Assembly (NCBI GenBank): GCA_035534855.1
Contig: DATLRD010000031.1
Span: forward strand, 1 to 64,000
Direction of reading: 5' to 3'
Length of the DNA stretch: 64,000 bases
Source of the DNA: DATARH01 sp035534855
GTDB lineage: Bacteria > Pseudomonadota > Alphaproteobacteria > ATCC43930 > CGMCC-115725
A program made the translations under genes and the position numbers. This document shows positions 38,996 through 47,826 of this stretch, in pieces. Position 1 is the first letter of the stretch; every line of letters begins with the position of its first letter. The notes under the pieces were generated by a model, which worked only from the letters and a program-made list of their open reading frames with translations, was not told the DNA's origin and did no database searches.

Positions 38996-39910
38996 GTGGC
39001 CAATCTCGCCAGCCCGCTCGTCCTCGACACTTCGGGGCCGACCTCGCGGGTCTATTTTTCCCAGCGGCTGCGGCTTCACTACGTCGATTGGGGCAACCCG
39101 GGCGCGCCGCCGCTGCTTCTGGTGCATGGCGGGCGCGACCATTGCCGCAACTGGGACTGGGTGGCGAGCGCGCTGCGCCATGAGTGGCACGTGCTCGCCC
39201 CCGATCTGCGCGGCCACGGCGACAGCCAGTGGTCACCCGACGGCAGCTATTCGATCGCAGCCTATATCTACGACCTCGCCCAGCTGATCCATCAGCAGGA
39301 ACTGGCGCCGGTCACGATCGTCGCGCATTCGCTGGGCGGCATGATCGCGCTGCGCTACACCGGCATCTATCCCGAAAACGTCCGCCGCCTCGTCGCGATC
39401 GAGGGGCTCGGCGTCACCCCGCGGGTGATGATCGAGCGCGCCGGCCAGCCGATCGCCGACCGCATGCGCCGTTGGGTCGAGGAGCAGCGCGGCCTGTCGG
39501 GCCGGATGTCGCGGCGCTATGCCTCGATCGACGAAGCGCTGAAGCGGATGCAGGAGGCCAACCGGCATTTGTCGCCGGAGCAGGCGCTTCACCTGACCCA
39601 GCACGGCGTCAACCAAAACGAAGACGGCACCTATAGCTGGAAATTCGACAATTACGTCCGCTCAGAGCGGCCTTACGGCATGACCCAGGCCGAAACCGAG
39701 CAGCTTTGGGCGCGCATCGCCTGCCCGGCCCTCCTGGTCTACGGCAAGGAGAGCTGGGCCTCAAACCCCGAGGAAGACGGCCGGATCAAGCACTTCAAGA
39801 ACGCCCGCGTGGTATCGTTTGAGGGCGCCGGCCATTGGGTCCACCACGACCGGCTCGACGGGTTCCTCGCGCTGTTGCGGGAGTTTCTGAAGCCCGACGC
39901 GGCGGACTAG
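38996..39910 (+). CDS. Alpha/beta hydrolase
   Basis: A 304-residue alpha/beta hydrolase: LLLVHGGRDHCRNWDW (oxyanion HGG), the GHGDSQWSPDGSY lid entrance, the nucleophile elbow VAHSLGGMIALRY, an Asp/Glu in LLVYGKESWASNPEED and the catalytic His in GAGHWVHHDRLDGFL. The start is GTG, chosen because AAGGA lies eight bases upstream; TTG at 38978 is the longer alternative. The family includes epoxide hydrolases, haloalkane dehalogenases and esterases; substrate unknown. It converges with the DUF192 gene, overlapping by four bases. Confidence 0.82.
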   Translation: MANLASPLVLDTSGPTSRVYFSQRLRLHYVDWGNPGAPPLLLVHGGRDHCRNWDWVASALRHEWHVLAPDLRGHGDSQWSPDGSYSIAAYIYDLAQLIHQQELAPVTIVAHSLGGMIALRYTGIYPENVRRLVAIEGLGVTPRVMIERAGQPIADRMRRWVEEQRGLSGRMSRRYASIDEALKRMQEANRHLSPEQALHLTQHGVNQNEDGTYSWKFDNYVRSERPYGMTQAETEQLWARIACPALLVYGKESWASNPEEDGRIKHFKNARVVSFEGAGHWVHHDRLDGFLALLREFLKPDAAD

Positions 39911-40377
39911 CCGCGGGCGCCGAAGATCGGGTAGATCACCCGGTCACCCGGCTTGATTCCGAGGCGGTCGGCGGTGCCGCCGTTGACCTCGATAACCGCG
40001 CGCACCAGCCCGGGCGACGGGATCGGGTCGGTCAATTCCGGCACCGCGCGCGCGTGGATGCCGACGATCCGCCCGTCCTGCGCGACAAACAGCATGTCAA
40101 GCGGGATCAGCGTGTTCTTCATCCAGAACGAAACCGTGGTCGGCGTGCCGAAATCGAACAGCATGCCCGCGTCAGGCGCGAGGCTGCGGCGGAACATCAG
40201 CCCCTGTGCCTGCTGCGCCGGGGTGGTCGCCAGCTCGACGGTGAATTTGTGCGGTCCGCTCGCCGAGACGATCGTCAGCTGCGCGGTCGCAAAGGTTTCG
40301 AACGCGGCCGCCGGCACCGTCGCCCACAGCGGCGCGATTAGCGCGATGACCAGAAGCAGGCGGTGGCGGATGGCCAT
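39907..40377 (-). CDS. DUF192 family exported protein
   Basis: A 156-residue protein with an N-terminal signal peptide (RLLLVIALIAPLWATVPAAA) and a DUF192 domain: KFTVELATTPAQQAQGLMFRRSL, GMLFDFGTPTTVSFWMKNTLIPLDMLFV and the C-terminal IKPGDRVIYP. The DUF192 fold is a small beta barrel with a metal- or sugar-like pocket; its function is not established. Here it would be periplasmic. It is divergent from the transsulfuration-type gene and convergent with the hydrolase. Confidence 0.85.
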   Translation of the reverse strand: MAIRHRLLLVIALIAPLWATVPAAAFETFATAQLTIVSASGPHKFTVELATTPAQQAQGLMFRRSLAPDAGMLFDFGTPTTVSFWMKNTLIPLDMLFVAQDGRIVGIHARAVPELTDPIPSPGLVRAVIEVNGGTADRLGIKPGDRVIYPIFGARG

Positions 40378-40450
40378 GGGGTGATCCGATAATCGAGCGC
40401 CGAGCTGCGGTCAATCGGCTAGGATGAAGCACTTTCAGGAGATGCCGGCG

Positions 40451-41590
40451 ATGCGCAACCAGCCGCTTCACCCCGCGACCCTCGCCGCGCAGGCGCTCGG
40501 CTGGACCGACCCGACGACCGGCGCGGTGATCCTGCCGATCCAGCCGGCGACGACCTATATCCGCGACCCCGACAACCAGTATCGCCGCGGCCGCAACTAT
40601 GCGCGCGCCGACAACCCGGGCTACGACCAGCCGGAGGCGCTGTTGACCGCGCTCGAAGGCGGCGCCGCGTCGCTGGTGCTGGCCTCGGGCATGGCGGCGG
40701 CGACGACGGTGTTTCGCGCCCTTCCGGTCGGCGCGCATGTCGTCGCGCCGCTGGTCATGTATCACGCCCTGCGGCGGTGGATCGCCGCCTATGCTGCCGA
40801 CGGGCACATCGCCGCGGATTTCGCCGACACGACATCGCCCGACACGCTCGCCGCGGCGGTGGTGCCGGGGCGCACCCGGCTGGTGTGGATCGAGACCCCG
40901 GCCAACCCGCTGTGGTCGATCACCGACATCGCCGGCGCCGCGGAGATCGCGCACCGCGCCGGCGCACTGCTCGCAATCGACAGCACCACGGCGAGCCCGG
41001 TCGTGACCCGGCCGATCGAGCACGGCGCCGACATCGTGATGCACTCGGCGACCAAATACCTCAACGGGCACAGCGACGTGATCGCCGGCACGCTGACCGC
41101 GGCGCGCGATGACGAGTTCTGGCAACGCCTCGTCGCCGGCCGCAGCAGCGGCGGCGCGATCCTCGGCAATCTCGAGACCTACCTGCTGCTGCGCGGCATG
41201 CGCACGCTCTATCTCCGGGTCGAGCGTGCCTGCCATTCGGCCCAGCGGGTTGCCGAGGCGCTGAGGGAAAACCCCCACGTCGCGGCGGTGCTCTATCCCG
41301 GGCTGCCGGGCCATCCCGGCCACGATGTCGCGGCGCGCCAGATGCAGGGGTTTGGCGGCATGCTGAGCATCCGGGTCAAGGGCGGCGAAGACGCCGCGAT
41401 CGCCGCCGCGGCGCGGGTTCAGGTGTGGAAGCGGGCGACCTCGCTCGGCGGGGTCGAGAGCCTCATTGAGCATCGCGCCTCGATCGAAGGCCCCGGCAGC
41501 CCGGTGCCGCCCGATCTCTTGCGCCTCTCGGTCGGGATCGAGGACCCCGACGATCTGATCGCCGATTTGACGCAGGCCCTGGCGGGGTGA
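40451..41590 (+). CDS. Cys/Met metabolism PLP enzyme (cystathionine beta-lyase/gamma-synthase type)
   Basis: A 379-residue PLP enzyme of the transsulfuration family. ASGMAAATTVFRALPVG binds the cofactor phosphate, LVWIETPANPLWSITD holds the Asp side, the PLP lysine is in HSATKYLNGHSDVIAG, and SLGGVESLIEHRA is the conserved substrate-binding block near the C-terminus. The motif set resembles cystathionine beta-lyase (MetC) most but does not exclude gamma-lyase or O-acetylhomoserine enzymes. The start ATG is preceded by AGGAG at nine bases. It may supply or consume cysteine sulfur next to the SUF operon, seven bases convergent with sufT. Confidence 0.85.
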   Translation: MRNQPLHPATLAAQALGWTDPTTGAVILPIQPATTYIRDPDNQYRRGRNYARADNPGYDQPEALLTALEGGAASLVLASGMAAATTVFRALPVGAHVVAPLVMYHALRRWIAAYAADGHIAADFADTTSPDTLAAAVVPGRTRLVWIETPANPLWSITDIAGAAEIAHRAGALLAIDSTTASPVVTRPIEHGADIVMHSATKYLNGHSDVIAGTLTAARDDEFWQRLVAGRSSGGAILGNLETYLLLRGMRTLYLRVERACHSAQRVAEALRENPHVAAVLYPGLPGHPGHDVAARQMQGFGGMLSIRVKGGEDAAIAAAARVQVWKRATSLGGVESLIEHRASIEGPGSPVPPDLLRLSVGIEDPDDLIADLTQALAG

Positions 41591-41596
41591 GCGCGC

Positions 41597-41995
41597 CTAC
41601 ATCAGCCCCAGTTCGAGCTTGGCTTCCTCGCTCATGCGGTCGCGGTCCCATGGTGGCGACCACACCAGGTTGACCCGCACGTCGTTGACGCCGGGTACCG
41701 CGGCGATCGCCGCCTCGACCTCGCCCGGCATGCTCTGCGCCACCGGGCAGGCCGGCGTGGTCAGCGTCATCTCGACAAAGACAATGCCGCCCTGCTTGAC
41801 CAGCAATTCGTAGATCAGCCCGAGATCGACGAGGTTGATCGGGATTTCCGGGTCGCGCACGGTCTTCAGCGCATCGAGCACCGGCCCGAACAATGCCAGA
41901 TCGTCCTCGCCCTCGGGACGTTCGGCCGGCTCGCTTTCCGGCTGCTGCGGCGGCTGAAAATCGAAATAGTCGCGCTCATGGGTTTCCGGCGCCAT
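41597..41995 (-). CDS. sufT: SufT-like MIP18/DUF59 family Fe-S assembly protein
   Basis: A 132-residue protein. The acidic N-terminal third is extension; the rest is the DUF59/MIP18 domain with LKTVRDPEIPINLVDLGLIYEL, VEMTLTTPACPVAQSMPGEVEAAI and VWSPPWDRDRMSEEAKLELGLM, the last being the family hallmark. SufT assists transfer of Fe-S clusters to client proteins. It is the last gene of the suf operon, five bases after sufU. No sufA follows here, although an A-type carrier exists at 18.4 kb. Confidence 0.88.
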   Translation of the reverse strand: MAPETHERDYFDFQPPQQPESEPAERPEGEDDLALFGPVLDALKTVRDPEIPINLVDLGLIYELLVKQGGIVFVEMTLTTPACPVAQSMPGEVEAAIAAVPGVNDVRVNLVWSPPWDRDRMSEEAKLELGLM

Positions 41996-42000
41996 CGCCG

Positions 42001-42465
42001 CTACTCCGTCTTGACCGGGTCGCCGGCGAGCCCGCCTTTGAGCGCCGCCTCAAAGGCGTGCCACGGCAGGGTCGCGCATTTGACCCGCATCGGATAGGCC
42101 TTGACCCCGATCAGCGGTTCGAGCCGCTCGGCGTCGTCGGCCAGGGAATCGGGCACCGCAGGGGGATCGCCGCCGGTGACCTCGGCATGGAAGCGGGCGA
42201 ACAGCGCCTGCGCCTCGGCCACGGTCTTGCCCTTCAGCACCTCGGTCATCAGCGAAGCCGCCGCGGTCGAGATCGCGCAGCCGCGCCCGTCAAAGCTGAC
42301 ATCGGCGATGCGGTCGCCGTCGAGCGCCAGGTACACGGTGACCCGATCGCCGCACAGCGGGTTGTGGCCCTTGGCGAGGTGGGTCGGGTGTTCGAGCACA
42401 CGGAAGTTCCGCGGGCGGCGCCCGTGGTCGAGAATGATGTCCTGATACAGCTCGCGCAGATCCAT
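42001..42465 (-). CDS. sufU: SufU/IscU-type Fe-S scaffold
   Basis: A 154-residue U-type protein. The three ligand cysteines are Cys38 (HNPLCGDR, with Asp40), Cys63 (GRGCAIS) and Cys130 (VKCATLPWH). The long insert between the second and third cysteines matches SufU, which accepts persulfide from SufS, rather than classical IscU. This appears to be the only U-type scaffold in the window, because the isc operon lacks iscU. The start overlaps the sufS stop by one base (TGATG); a Met three bases upstream is an alternative. Confidence 0.9.
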   Translation of the reverse strand: MDLRELYQDIILDHGRRPRNFRVLEHPTHLAKGHNPLCGDRVTVYLALDGDRIADVSFDGRGCAISTAAASLMTEVLKGKTVAEAQALFARFHAEVTGGDPPAVPDSLADDAERLEPLIGVKAYPMRVKCATLPWHAFEAALKGGLAGDPVKTE

Positions 42466-43676
42466 CATCGCGAAAACATCTCCCGGCACGCCTCGACCGC
42501 CGCCGCCAGCCGGTCGATATCGTCCCGATCGTTGTAGATGCCGAACGAGGCGCGCACCGTGCCGGCAACGCCGAGCCTGTCCATCAACGGCTGCGCGCAA
42601 TGGTGGCCGACCCGAACCGCGACCTCGTGCTGGTCGAGCACGGTGCCCACGTCGTGCGGGTGCACGCCGTCGAGGTTGAACGACAGGATGCTGAGCCGGC
42701 GCTGTCCGCCGGGCACCAGCCGCAGATCGGGGATGCGCGACAGCACGTCGACGCCGTAATCGGTCAGCGCCGCCTCGTGCTCCTGGATCGCGCCGCGGCC
42801 GATCCCCTCGATGAACCCGATCGCCAGCCGCAGCCCGACCGCGCCGGCGATGTCGGGCGTACCGGCCTCGAACCGATGCGGCGGCTCCTGGAACTCGGTG
42901 CCGGCATATTCGACGCTGGTGATCATCCCGCCGCCGGCCTGCCACGGCGGCATCGCCTCCAGCACATCGCGGCGGCCGTAGAGCACGCCCGTGCCGGTCG
43001 GCCCGTAGGCCTTGTGGCCGGAAAACACATAAAAATCGCAGTCGATTGCCTGCACATCGACCGGCATGCGCGGCACCGCCTGGCAGCCGTCGATCAGCAC
43101 CTTGGCGCCGACCTCGTGTGCCAGCCGCACGATGTTCTCGACCGGCAGCACCGTCCCGGTGACATTCGACACATGCGTTACCGCGACCATGCGGGTGCGC
43201 CGCGACAACAACGCCTCGAACGCGCCAAGGTCGAATTCGCCGGTCTCGTCGGTCGGCGCGACCACCAGCTTCGCCCCGGCGCGCTGGCAGGCCATCTGCC
43301 ACGGCACCAGGTTCGAGTGGTGCTCGACATCGCTGATCACCACCTCGTCGCCGGCCCGTAGAAACGCTCCGCCCCAGCTGTAGGAGACGAGGTTGATGCC
43401 CTCGGTCGCACCGCGCACGAACACGATCTCGCACTCGTCGGCGGCGTTGAGGAAGTCGCGCACCGCGACGCGCGCTTCCTCGAACAGATCTGTCGAGCGC
43501 GCGCTGAGCTTATAGACCCCGCGATGCACGTTGGCGTAGTCGTTGCGATAGAACTCGGCGATGCCGTCGATCACCGCGCGCGGCTTTTGCGCGCTCGCGC
43601 CCGAATCGAGGAAAACCAGGCCGGGGTTGTGCTCGAACACCGGAAACTCGCGCCGCAGGGCACGCCCGTCGATCAT
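42465..43676 (-). CDS. sufS: Cysteine desulfurase SufS
   Basis: A 403-residue group II cysteine desulfurase releasing sulfur as persulfide for SufU. It shows LDSGASAQKPRAVID, RGATEGINLV, VTHVSNVTGTVLP, the PLP lysine Lys222 in FSGHKAYGPTG and the catalytic Cys360 in RVGHHCAQPLMDRLG. It is encoded between sufD and sufU with one-base TGATG overlaps at both ends, so translation is coupled and stoichiometric expression is likely. The third desulfurase gene in the window. Confidence 0.95.
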   Translation of the reverse strand: MIDGRALRREFPVFEHNPGLVFLDSGASAQKPRAVIDGIAEFYRNDYANVHRGVYKLSARSTDLFEEARVAVRDFLNAADECEIVFVRGATEGINLVSYSWGGAFLRAGDEVVISDVEHHSNLVPWQMACQRAGAKLVVAPTDETGEFDLGAFEALLSRRTRMVAVTHVSNVTGTVLPVENIVRLAHEVGAKVLIDGCQAVPRMPVDVQAIDCDFYVFSGHKAYGPTGTGVLYGRRDVLEAMPPWQAGGGMITSVEYAGTEFQEPPHRFEAGTPDIAGAVGLRLAIGFIEGIGRGAIQEHEAALTDYGVDVLSRIPDLRLVPGGQRRLSILSFNLDGVHPHDVGTVLDQHEVAVRVGHHCAQPLMDRLGVAGTVRASFGIYNDRDDIDRLAAAVEACREMFSR

Positions 43677-44986
43677 CACTCGGTCTCCAACTGGGCGAGC
43701 CGGACGGCCAGGCGGCTCAGCAGCCGCTCGCGCACGGCCGGGTCACCGACCCGCTCGACCGCCTCGCGCACGAACCCCTCGACCAGCAGGCGCCGCGCCT
43801 CGTCGGTCGCGATGCCGCGGGCGCGCAGATAGAACAGCGCCGCCTCATCGAGGTCGCCGACGCTGGCGCCGTGCGCGCACTTCACATCGTCGGCGAAGAT
43901 TTCCAGCTCGGGCTTGGTGTCGATCGTCGCGCGCCGGCCGAGGATCAGGTTGCGGCTGGTCTGTTTCGCGTCGGTCTGCTGCGCGCCTTCGCGAACCCCG
44001 ATCTTGCCCTGAAACGCGCCGTGCCCGCGCCCCGCCGCGACGCCCTTGAACAATTCGCGGGTGGTGCCGCCGGGCGCGCGATGATCGACCGCGGTGACGA
44101 TGTTGGCTTCATCCTGCCCCCCGACGACAAACGCGCCGTCGAGCGTGCAATGCGCGCCCTCGCCGGCCATCGTCACGGCGATTTCGTGCCGCACCGTGCG
44201 GCCGGCGAGCAGCAAAGCGAAGGAACTGAAACGTGCCCCGGCGCCGAGCACCGCCTGCGTGTCGCTCAGATGCACCGCTTCGCCGCCCTCTTCGACCAGC
44301 ACCGTGCGGTCGAGCGCGGCGCCGTCACCGAGCCGCACATCGACGACATCGTTGCGCCAATAGGCACCGCCCTCGCCGGCATAGGTTTCGACCAGCGTCG
44401 CCCGGCTGCCGGCGCCGAGGTTGACGAGGCTGCGGGTGTGCGCCGACCCGCCGGTCGCGGCGAAATGGATGATTTGGATCGGCCGGTCGAGCACGACGCC
44501 CGGCGCGACATCAAGCACGAACCCGTCGGCAAAGAACGCGGCGTTGAGCGCGGCGAAGGCACCATCGACACGATCGTCGAGCGCGTCGCGCACCAGCTCC
44601 GGCCGGGCGACGATCGCAGCCGAGATCGGCCCGAGCCAGGCACCGTCCGGAAGTCCATCCCTGGCTGATAAAACAGGCGAAAAACAGCCATCGACAAAGA
44701 CGAGGCGATGCGCGCCGGCGAGCAGATCGAGGCTGTCGAGTTGGCCGCGGATCGCCGCATCGAGCCGGTGCGGCGCGACCGGCAGCAGCGGCTTTTCCTG
44801 CAAATCCCGCAGGTCGAGATAGCGCCACGCCTCGCTGTGCCGGCTCGGGAAGCCCTGCTCGGCGAAACGGTTGAGGCTCGCCCGGCGCGCCCGGCGCAGC
44901 CATTGCGGCTCGCTGGCGCACTCGGCGAACGCGTCGAGATACGGCCGCGCCTCGGGCTTCACCGGGAAATCGACGAGGGTGGTCAT
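43676..44986 (-). CDS. sufD: SufD
   Basis: A 436-residue SufBD-fold protein that joins SufB and SufC in the cluster-building complex. It has ARRASLNRFAEQGFPSRHSEAWRYL at the N-terminus, the beta-helical core, and KPELEIFADDVKCAHGASVGDLDEAALFYLRARGI, the conserved family C-terminal block. Two REP-like palindromes lie in the 118-base space between sufC and this start; translation of that space in the long frame gives the tell-tale HPRESGDP repeat peptide, so the real start is MTTLVDFP. Confidence 0.92.
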   Translation of the reverse strand: MTTLVDFPVKPEARPYLDAFAECASEPQWLRRARRASLNRFAEQGFPSRHSEAWRYLDLRDLQEKPLLPVAPHRLDAAIRGQLDSLDLLAGAHRLVFVDGCFSPVLSARDGLPDGAWLGPISAAIVARPELVRDALDDRVDGAFAALNAAFFADGFVLDVAPGVVLDRPIQIIHFAATGGSAHTRSLVNLGAGSRATLVETYAGEGGAYWRNDVVDVRLGDGAALDRTVLVEEGGEAVHLSDTQAVLGAGARFSSFALLLAGRTVRHEIAVTMAGEGAHCTLDGAFVVGGQDEANIVTAVDHRAPGGTTRELFKGVAAGRGHGAFQGKIGVREGAQQTDAKQTSRNLILGRRATIDTKPELEIFADDVKCAHGASVGDLDEAALFYLRARGIATDEARRLLVEGFVREAVERVGDPAVRERLLSRLAVRLAQLETE

Positions 44987-45002
44987 CGAACAACCCTCGC
45001 CG

Positions 45003-45072
45003 CCCCCGCGAAAGCGGGGGTCCAGGGCGAGCGCTCCGTCGCCGGCGACTGGATCTCCGCTTTCGCGGGGAT
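45003..45072. repeat. REP-like paired palindromes inside the suf operon
   Basis: CCCCCGC-GAAA-GCGGGGG (a GNRA-type loop) and ATCTCCGC-TTTC-GCGGGGAT (one G-T pair) are hairpins, with TCCAG...CTGGA between them that can pair across. The element sits between sufC and sufD, in the transcript of one operon, where such elements can stabilise the upstream sufB-sufC messenger. Related to the element at 11.1 kb. Confidence 0.8.
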
Positions 45073-45104
45073 GACGAAAGAAAGGCTGCACCGCATCGGC
45101 TGTC

Positions 45105-45854
45105 TCACGCGGCGTCGCCGAACGCGGCATAGCCGGTGCGCTCCAGCTCGACGGCGAGGCTCTTGTCGCCGGACTGCACGATGCGGCCGTCCTGCAGCAC
45201 GTGCACCCGGTCTGGCTCGATATAGTCGAGCAGCCGCTGGTAATGGGTGATCAGCACGATCGCCCGATCGGGCGCGCGCAGCGCGTTGACCCCGCCGGCG
45301 ACGGTGCGCAGCGCGTCGATGTCGAGCCCGCTGTCGGTCTCGTCGAGGATCGCCAGAGTCGGCTCGAGCATCGCCATCTGGAAGATCTCGTTGCGCTTTT
45401 TCTCGCCGCCGGAAAACCCGACATTGACCGCGCGCTGCATCAAATCCTCGCCGAGGTCGAGCAGCTTCAATTTGGCCCGCACCGTGCGCAGGAACTGCCC
45501 GGCATCAAGCTCCGGCTCGCCGCGGTGGCGGCGCTGCGCGTTAAGCGCAGAACGCAGGAAATACATGTTGTTAACACCCGGTATCTCAACCGGATACTGA
45601 AAGGCAAGAAACACCCCTTCGCAGGCGCGCTCTTCAGCCTTCATCGCCAGGAGGTCATGGCCGCGATAGGTCACGCTGCCGGCAGTGGTCTCGTAGCCGT
45701 CGCGCCCGGCCAGCACCGCGGCCAGCGTCGACTTGCCCGAGCCGTTCGGACCCATGACCGCGTGCACCTCGCCGGCCTCGACCGTCAGGTCGATGCCCTT
45801 GAGGATTTCGCGCCCGTCCTTGAGCCGCGCGTGGAGGTTCTTGATTTCAAGCAT
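45105..45854 (-). CDS. sufC: SufC ABC-type ATPase
   Basis: A 249-residue ATPase that drives Fe-S assembly on SufB-SufD. Walker A is MGPNGSGKSTLAA, the ABC signature region is FSGGEKKRNEIFQMA, Walker B is LAILDETDSGLDIDAL, with the switch His in VLITHYQRLL. The start overlaps the sufB stop (TGATG); the ATG three bases earlier is equally possible. REP-like palindromes follow its stop before sufD. Confidence 0.95.
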   Translation of the reverse strand: MLEIKNLHARLKDGREILKGIDLTVEAGEVHAVMGPNGSGKSTLAAVLAGRDGYETTAGSVTYRGHDLLAMKAEERACEGVFLAFQYPVEIPGVNNMYFLRSALNAQRRHRGEPELDAGQFLRTVRAKLKLLDLGEDLMQRAVNVGFSGGEKKRNEIFQMAMLEPTLAILDETDSGLDIDALRTVAGGVNALRAPDRAIVLITHYQRLLDYIEPDRVHVLQDGRIVQSGDKSLAVELERTGYAAFGDAA

Positions 45855-47323
45855 CATCCCACACTGCCTTCCAGGCTGACGGCGAGCAGCTTTTGCGCCT
45901 CGACCGCGAACTCCATCGGCAGTTCCTTCAGAACTTCCTTGCAGAACCCGTTGACGATCAACGATACCGCGTCCTCATCGCCGAGCCCGCGCTGGCGGCA
46001 GTAGAACAGCTGGTCGTCGCTGATCTTCGAGGTCGTCGCCTCGTGCTCGACGCGGGCCGACGGATTGCGCACCTCGATATAGGGCACGGTGTGCGCGCCG
46101 CAGCGGTCACCGATCAGCAGCGAGTCGCACTGGGTATAGTTGCGCGCCCCTTCGGCTCGCGGCTGCACGCGGACGAGGCCGCGATAGGTGTTCTGGCCGC
46201 GCCCGGCCGAGATGCCCTTGGAGATGATCGTCGACGAGGTGTTGCGGCCGATATGGATCATCTTGGTGCCGGTATCGGCCTGCTGGCGGTTGTTGGTGAT
46301 CGCGACCGAATAGAATTCGCCGACCGAATCGTCGCCTTCAAGAATGCAGCTCGGGTATTTCCAGGTGATCGCCGAACCGGTCTCGACCTGGGTCCACGAA
46401 ATCTTGGCGCGCGCGCCGCGGCAAGCGCCGCGCTTCGTCACGAAATTGTAGATGCCGCCCTTGCCCTCGGCGTCGCCGGGGTACCAGTTCTGCACCGTCG
46501 AATACTTGATCTGCGCATCCTCGTGGGCGATCAGCTCGACAACCGCGGCATGCAGCTGGTTCTCGTCGCGCTGCGGCGCGGTGCAGCCTTCGAGATAGCT
46601 GACATAGCTGCCCTTGTCGGCGATCAGCAGGGTGCGCTCGAACTGCCCGGTCTTGGCCGCGTTGATGCGGAAATAGGTGCTGAGCTCCATCGGGCAGCGC
46701 ACGCCCGGCGGCACATAGGCGAACGAGCCGTCGCTGAACACCGCCGAGTTGAGCGCGGCAAAGAAATTGTCGCCCTGCGGCACCACCGTGCCGAGATAGC
46801 GCCGCACCAGCTCGGGATGTTCACGCACAGCCTCGCCAAACGAGCTGAAGATGATGCCCAACTTGGCAAGCTCGCCCTTGAACGTCGTCGCCACCGAGAC
46901 GCTGTCGAACACCGCGTCGACCGCAACTCCCGAGGGCACGACCCCGGCCAGCGCCTCGCGCTCGCGCAGCGGAATGCCGAGCTTCTCGTAAGTACGCAGC
47001 AGCTCAGGGTCGACCTCGTCCAATGATTTCGGCGCATTCTGCCGCTTTGGCGCCGAGTAGTAGGTGGCGCCCTCGTAGTCGATCGGGGCGATGTTGAGCT
47101 TGGCCCATTCCGGCGGGGTCATCTCGCGCCACGCCCGGTAGGCCGCCAGCCGCCATTCGAGCAGCCATTCCGGCTCGTCCTTCTTGGCCGAGATGAAGCG
47201 CACCGTGTCCTCGTTGAGGCCGGGCGGCGCGGAATCGGCCTCGATGTCGCTGACAAAGCCGTATTTGTAGCCGTCCTGCGTCAGCGCGCGGACGGTATTG
47301 CGGGTATCGAGGGAAGCGCTCAT
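45854..47323 (-). CDS. sufB: SufB scaffold
   Basis: A 489-residue SufB, the scaffold core of the SufBCD complex. It has YKYGFVSDIEADSAPPGL, CTAPQRDENQLHAAVVEL, the Cys-bearing stretch YNFVTKRGACRG, SAITWKYPSCILEGDDSVGEFYSVAI, HIGRNTSSTIISKGISAGRG and VEHEATTSKISDDQLFYCRQRG, the usual family blocks; a conserved Cys late in the protein is the likely cluster ligand. It begins the structural part of the operon, 31 bases after sufR. Confidence 0.95.
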   Translation of the reverse strand: MSASLDTRNTVRALTQDGYKYGFVSDIEADSAPPGLNEDTVRFISAKKDEPEWLLEWRLAAYRAWREMTPPEWAKLNIAPIDYEGATYYSAPKRQNAPKSLDEVDPELLRTYEKLGIPLREREALAGVVPSGVAVDAVFDSVSVATTFKGELAKLGIIFSSFGEAVREHPELVRRYLGTVVPQGDNFFAALNSAVFSDGSFAYVPPGVRCPMELSTYFRINAAKTGQFERTLLIADKGSYVSYLEGCTAPQRDENQLHAAVVELIAHEDAQIKYSTVQNWYPGDAEGKGGIYNFVTKRGACRGARAKISWTQVETGSAITWKYPSCILEGDDSVGEFYSVAITNNRQQADTGTKMIHIGRNTSSTIISKGISAGRGQNTYRGLVRVQPRAEGARNYTQCDSLLIGDRCGAHTVPYIEVRNPSARVEHEATTSKISDDQLFYCRQRGLGDEDAVSLIVNGFCKEVLKELPMEFAVEAQKLLAVSLEGSVG

Positions 47324-47354
47324 CTGAGACCGATTCGATCAGGTGTGGGTTCGA

Positions 47355-47804
47355 TCAGGTGCGGGCAGGAACGGAAATCTCGGAAGCCGGCGGCACGAAG
47401 GCCAGCGGCGAGATCATGTCGTCGAGCGACACGGCGGCCAGCGCCTGCCCGACCGCGCGATTGATCGCCGCCCAGTGCGGCCGCGTCGGGCAGTAATTGG
47501 TGTGCGCGCATTCGTCGACATGGACCGAACATTGCGTCAGCCCGATATCGCCGTCGATCGCCGCGACCACCTCGGCGACCGTGATCTCGGTCGCCGGGCG
47601 CGCCAGCCGATAGCCGCCGCCGGCACCGCGCGTCGCCGAGACCAGCTCGGCATGACCCAGCGCCTTCAGCACTTTCGCGACGGTCGCCGGAGGCAGCCGG
47701 GTTTCCACCGCGATCGCCGCTGCATTGGCCTGGCGGTCGCCGTGGATCGCCATCTGGGTGGCGACGATGACGCCGTAATCGGCGAGTTTCGACAGGATGA
47801 TCAT
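47355..47804 (-). CDS. sufR: Rrf2-family SUF regulator
   Basis: A 149-residue Rrf2 regulator (TIGR02944-like SUF regulator). The winged helix contains ILSKLADYGVIVATQMA and LPPATVAKVLKALGHAELV with SATRGAGGGYRLARP; the cluster loop is TQCSVHVDECAHTNYCPTRPHW with three cysteines. It should repress the suf operon when Fe-S clusters are plentiful. The start was set at MIILSKLADYG rather than the longer frame, and an imperfect palindrome lies immediately upstream. It is the first gene of the operon. Confidence 0.9.
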   Translation of the reverse strand: MIILSKLADYGVIVATQMAIHGDRQANAAAIAVETRLPPATVAKVLKALGHAELVSATRGAGGGYRLARPATEITVAEVVAAIDGDIGLTQCSVHVDECAHTNYCPTRPHWAAINRAVGQALAAVSLDDMISPLAFVPPASEISVPART

Positions 47805-47826
47805 CGGATTGCCGATGCCACTCGGG

